Source: Microbacterium kunmingense (lineage in GTDB: Bacteria > Actinomycetota > Actinomycetes > Actinomycetales > Microbacteriaceae). Taken from it: DNA of 64,000 nucleotides. The notes under the pieces were generated by a model. It was not told the origin of the DNA and made no database searches. It was given only the letters and a program-made list of their open reading frames with translations. The stretch lies in contig NZ_JAKNUS010000004.1 in the NCBI RefSeq assembly GCF_023155745.1, positions 124,001 through 188,000 of the forward strand, given 5' to 3'. Of this stretch, positions 61,156 to 64,000 are shown piece after piece. A program made the translations under genes and the position numbers. The stretch's first letter is position 1; every line of letters begins with the position of its first letter.

Positions 61156-61623
61156 GTGAGCGACCTGACGATCCGCGACATCCTTCCCACCGACGCCGGC
61201 GAGGTGCTGACCCTGCAGCGGGCGGCTTTCGTGTCGGAGGCGTTGATCTACGGCAGCGTCGAGATGCCCCCCTTCACCCAGACGCTGGCGGAGGTCGAGC
61301 ACGAGCTGGCCGAGAATCTCGGCTGCGTCGCGCTCCTCGGCCCCCGCATGGTCGGCGCCGCGCGGGCGCGGGTCGATGACCGGCTCCTGCTGATCGGCCG
61401 CATTTCCATCGCCCCCGATGTGCAGGGCGAGGGGGTGGGCTCACGGCTCCTCGACGCGCTCGAGGAGCGCGGCCGCGACGCCGGCGCGACCGAGGCCGAG
61501 TTGTTCACCGGCTCGCTCAGCGAGGCGAACCTCCGCCTGTACGAGCGGCAGGGCTACCGCGAGTCCCAGCGGGTCCCCGGCGACGGCAGCGAACAGGTGT
61601 TCCTGCGCAAACCCCTCCGCTGA
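61156..61623 (+). CDS. GNAT-family N-acetyltransferase
   Basis: 155 residues. ISIAPDVQGEGVGSRLLDAL is the acetyl-CoA loop (Q-x-x-G-x-G), and LFTGSLSEANLRLYERQGYR is the usual last helix region. Substrate unknown. TACCGT (61144-61149) lies six bases before the GTG start, with no ribosome site. It is convergent with the SDR gene, 3 nt away. Confidence 0.9.
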   Translation: MSDLTIRDILPTDAGEVLTLQRAAFVSEALIYGSVEMPPFTQTLAEVEHELAENLGCVALLGPRMVGAARARVDDRLLLIGRISIAPDVQGEGVGSRLLDALEERGRDAGATEAELFTGSLSEANLRLYERQGYRESQRVPGDGSEQVFLRKPLR

Positions 61624-61626
61624 CGC

Positions 61627-62457
61627 TCAGTCGAGGAAGATGTCGGGGAACAGCTCCGAGTCGGGGGTGCCCGGCACCGCCGCGTACCGCGAGAAGTCGG
61701 TGACGCCGGCGGCTTCGAGTACGTCCTCGACGATGAGCGTCTGTCCCGTGTACTCGCGGGATGGCTTCGTCAGCACCTCGTACGCCGCGTCGGCGTAGAT
61801 CTCCGGGGTGCGGCTGGCCCGCATCATCCGCTCTCCCCCGAGGGCGAACTGCACGGCGGCCGTGGCGATGGTCGTGCGCGGCCAGAGGGTGTTCGCGGCG
61901 ATCCCCGCCTCGGCGAACTCCGCGGCGAAGCCGAGGGTCGCCATGGTCATGCCGTACTTCGCCAGCGTGTACCCGGTGTGCGCGCCCAGCCAGCGGGGAC
62001 TGAGGTTCAGGGGCGGCGAGAGCGACAGGATGTGGGGGTTCGCCGCCTCGCGAAGGATCGGCGCCGCTGCCCGCGAGAGCATGAAGGTGCCCCGGACGTT
62101 GACGTCCTGCATGAGGTCGTACTTCTTCGCCGCGAGGTCGAGGGAGGGCGACAGGTCGATGACGCTGGCGTTGTTGATGACGATGTCGATGCCGTCGAAC
62201 TCGCCCTGGGTCTTCAGCACCGCCTCGGTGATGTCGTCGTCGTTGCGCACGTCGCCGACGATCGGGAGGGCCCGTCCGCCGGCTTCTTCGATCGCGACCG
62301 CCGCCGTGTGCACGGTGCCTTCGAGCTTCGGGTGCGGGGTGTCGGTCTTGGCGAGCAGGGCGATGTTCGCGCCGTCGCGGGCGGCGCGCAGCGCGATCGC
62401 GAGGCCGATCCCGCGGCTGCCGCCCGAGATCAGGATGGTCTTTCCGGCGAGGGTCAT
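61627..62457 (-). CDS. Short-chain dehydrogenase, HSDL2-like
   Basis: 276 residues. The coenzyme motif is ISGGSRGIGLAIALRAARDG, followed by NNASVIDL and the catalytic YTLAKYGM. The insertion AKTDTPHPKLEGTVHTAA and the ending after FAEAGIAANTLWPRTTIATA match the HSDL2-type subgroup, thought to act in fatty-acid metabolism. The substrate is not known. The ATG overlaps the enoyl-CoA hydratase-family stop by 4 nt, so it is the last of a three-gene acyl-CoA unit. Confidence 0.9.
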   Translation of the reverse strand: MTLAGKTILISGGSRGIGLAIALRAARDGANIALLAKTDTPHPKLEGTVHTAAVAIEEAGGRALPIVGDVRNDDDITEAVLKTQGEFDGIDIVINNASVIDLSPSLDLAAKKYDLMQDVNVRGTFMLSRAAAPILREAANPHILSLSPPLNLSPRWLGAHTGYTLAKYGMTMATLGFAAEFAEAGIAANTLWPRTTIATAAVQFALGGERMMRASRTPEIYADAAYEVLTKPSREYTGQTLIVEDVLEAAGVTDFSRYAAVPGTPDSELFPDIFLD

Positions 62458-63275
62458 CGGGTCTCCTCCGAGCGGGATCGTGAGCGGGATGCCGCGGCGA
62501 ACGCCGCGACGCGGGTGCGCGCCTCCTCGGTGCCGAACCGGGCGCCGATCGTGGCGGCCTCGTCGTCGAGGTTGACCTCGAACGGGCGATCAGCGCCGTG
62601 GCGCACCAGGCGCTTGGCCTGCCCGAACGCCGCGGTGGCGCCGCCGATCCAGGTGCGCGCGATCGCCTCGGCACGGGCCGCGAGATCGGGGGCCGGAACG
62701 ATCTCGGCGATGAGGCCCCACTCGAGCGCCTCCTCGGCGGTGAGCGTGCGGTCCTGCAGAAGCAGCTGCAGGGCGCGGCGCTGGCCGATCGCGGCGGGCA
62801 GCAGGGTCGTCACGCCGAGGTCGGGGGTGAGGCCGATGTTGGCATAGCGGCTGACGAAGCGCGTGGCATCGGTGGCGACGATGTAGTCGGCGGTGAGCAT
62901 CAGTCCGAGCCCCCCGCCGGCCACGGCGCCCTGCACGGCGGCGACGATCGGCGTGTCCGACAGGGCGAGGGTGCGGATGCCGTCGTGGATGACGTGGGCG
63001 CTGGCGGTGACGTCGTCGCCAGTCGCCCCACTGGTCGACATCGCCACCACGTCGCCGCCGGCGCAGAAGGCCGGGCCCGCGGCATCCAGGATCACCGCGG
63101 TGATCCCCGGGTCATCGGCCACCCGGTGGGCGATCTCGCGCCAGCGCTCGGCCATCGCGAAGTCCATCGCGTTCAGCCGCGCCGGCCGGTTGAACCTCAT
63201 GCGCGCGAGGCCGTCGTCCGAGACGGCGAAGAGGATGCTGTCCTCGGCGGCGGTGCTGTCCTGGGGGGCGGTCAT
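62454..63275 (-). CDS. Enoyl-CoA hydratase/isomerase family protein (PaaG-like)
   Basis: 273 residues. The crotonase oxyanion segments are PAFCAGGDVVAMS and VAGGGLGLMLTADYIVA. The usual first catalytic Glu is replaced: SRYANIGLTPDLGVTTLLP has Asn there but keeps the Asp of PDxG found in PaaG-type isomerases, so an isomerase-like activity is more likely than simple hydration. A disordered Arg/Ser tail ends the protein. It overlaps both neighbours by four bases (ATGA). Confidence 0.88.
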   Translation of the reverse strand: MTAPQDSTAAEDSILFAVSDDGLARMRFNRPARLNAMDFAMAERWREIAHRVADDPGITAVILDAAGPAFCAGGDVVAMSTSGATGDDVTASAHVIHDGIRTLALSDTPIVAAVQGAVAGGGLGLMLTADYIVATDATRFVSRYANIGLTPDLGVTTLLPAAIGQRRALQLLLQDRTLTAEEALEWGLIAEIVPAPDLAARAEAIARTWIGGATAAFGQAKRLVRHGADRPFEVNLDDEAATIGARFGTEEARTRVAAFAAASRSRSRSEETR

Positions 63276-64000
63276 CGCGGGGCCATCCGGATCGCGCCGT
63301 CGAGGCGGATCGTTTCGCCGTTGAGGTAGCCGTTCTCGACGATCTGCTGCACGAGGGAGGCGTACTCGTCGGGCCTGCCGAGCCGAGCCGGGTAGGGCAC
63401 CTGCTCACCGAGGGAGTCCTGCGCCGCCTGCGGCAAGCCCTTGAGCATCGGGGTCTCCATGATGCCGGGGGCGATCGTGACCACCCGGATGGCGTGACGG
63501 GCCAGCTCACGGGCGATCGGGAGGGTCATCGCGTGCACCCCGCCCTTGCTCGCCGAATACGCCGGCTGGCCGATCTGGCCGTCGAATGCCGCGACGCTGG
63601 CGGTGTTGACGATGACCCCCCGGTCACCCGAGGCGGTGGGCTCGGTGCGGGCCATGGCGGCTGAACCCTGCGCGATGACGTTGTAGGTGCCGATGAGGTT
63701 CACCCGGACGAGCCGCTCGAAATCGGCGAGCGGGGTGGGCCGGCCGTCGCGGTCGAGCACCTTGGCCGGTGGGGCGATCCCTGCGCAGTTGACCACGATC
63801 CGCAGGGGCCCGATGCTCGCCGCGGTCGCGACGGCGGCGGCGATCTGCTCCGGGTCGGTCACGTCGGCCGGGGCGAAAGCGCCGCCCAAGCGGGCCGCGA
63901 CCTCGGCACCGGGCGAGGAGGGCAGGTCGACGATGGTCACGACCGCGCCCGCTCGTGCCAGGCGCTCCGCGGTGGCGAGGCCGAGGCCGCTCGCGCCGCC
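63272..64000 (-). CDS. 3-Hydroxyacyl-CoA dehydrogenase type II-like SDR (5' end outside window)
   Basis: 243 codons are visible, open at the right edge. The last bases encode [15 protein letters not shown], the coenzyme loop, so only about 10-15 residues are missing. [31 protein letters not shown] (catalytic Tyr and Lys), [16 protein letters not shown] and the end [13 protein letters not shown] match the HSD17B10-type subgroup, oxidising short or branched 3-hydroxyacyl-CoA with NAD. It is upstream of, and coupled to, the hydratase-family gene. Confidence 0.92.
   Translation of the reverse strand, partial: GGASGLGLATAERLARAGAVVTIVDLPSSPGAEVAARLGGAFAPADVTDPEQIAAAVATAASIGPLRIVVNCAGIAPPAKVLDRDGRPTPLADFERLVRVNLIGTYNVIAQGSAAMARTEPTASGDRGVIVNTASVAAFDGQIGQPAYSASKGGVHAMTLPIARELARHAIRVVTIAPGIMETPMLKGLPQAAQDSLGEQVPYPARLGRPDEYASLVQQIVENGYLNGETIRLDGAIRMAPR

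Overview
The window is a 64 kb piece of a high-GC actinobacterial chromosome, most likely Microbacterium or a close relative in the Microbacteriaceae. The evidence is very high third-position GC, many 4-nt ATGA/GTGA gene overlaps, GTG starts, many starts lying 6-7 nt behind a TAnnnT box with no Shine-Dalgarno (SD) sequence (leaderless mRNAs), two copies of a small family I know from this group (DUF7882), an F420 ligase, and wall-sorting tails of the LGVTG type. I see no rRNA or tRNA gene, CRISPR array, prophage, transposase or integrase.

Layout. 0-3.6 kb: putA, running off the left edge, and a membrane-anchored coiled-coil protein. 3.6-7.6 kb: a bacteriophytochrome-GGDEF protein behind a coupled leader ORF, a stand-alone EAL protein and two DUF7882 paralogues, suggesting light input to cyclic di-GMP. 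7.6-12.4 kb: thioesterase, GNAT, CofE and a histidine kinase/response regulator/DUF4097 operon. 12.5-19.6 kb: etfB-etfA-cytochrome b operon (the cytochrome has a repeat-built N-terminus), a MarR regulator and a three-gene valine/isobutyryl-CoA operon. 19.7-30.5 kb: two giant secreted, wall-sorted enzymes, a 5'-nucleotidase and a dual-domain amylopullulanase with LacI-type operators. 30.6-33.6 kb: small membrane proteins, DUF2332 and NUDIX. 33.7-39.7 kb: a methylcitrate operon (gntR-prpD-prpB-prpC-hotdog-thiolase). 39.8-44.4 kb: ABC exporter, GbsR/MarR-like regulator and carboxylesterase. 44.4-55.4 kb: RNase H, NUDIX, two aldo-keto reductases, an UbiB-like kinase, an ABC/two-component operon and rlmN. 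60-64 kb: HAD phosphatase, GNAT and an acyl-CoA operon (SDR, enoyl-CoA hydratase family, SDR) leaving the right edge.

The stretch from about 55.4 to 60.06 kb is different: visibly lower GC, unrelated small genes (DUF3515 lipoprotein, META/HslJ-domain membrane protein, DUF6578, unknowns), and at least four copies of a 27-bp core repeat, three of which extend into a longer diverged element of roughly 100-170 bp lying downstream of a gene. Its right end meets a gutted GH1 6-phospho-beta-glucosidase gene. It looks like a gene-cassette array or insertion hot spot with no recognisable recombinase here, and it is the best candidate for something undescribed.

A second theme is dispersed intergenic repeats (families R1 and R2 in the features), which also appear to have been domesticated into the coding sequence of the cytochrome b N-terminus.
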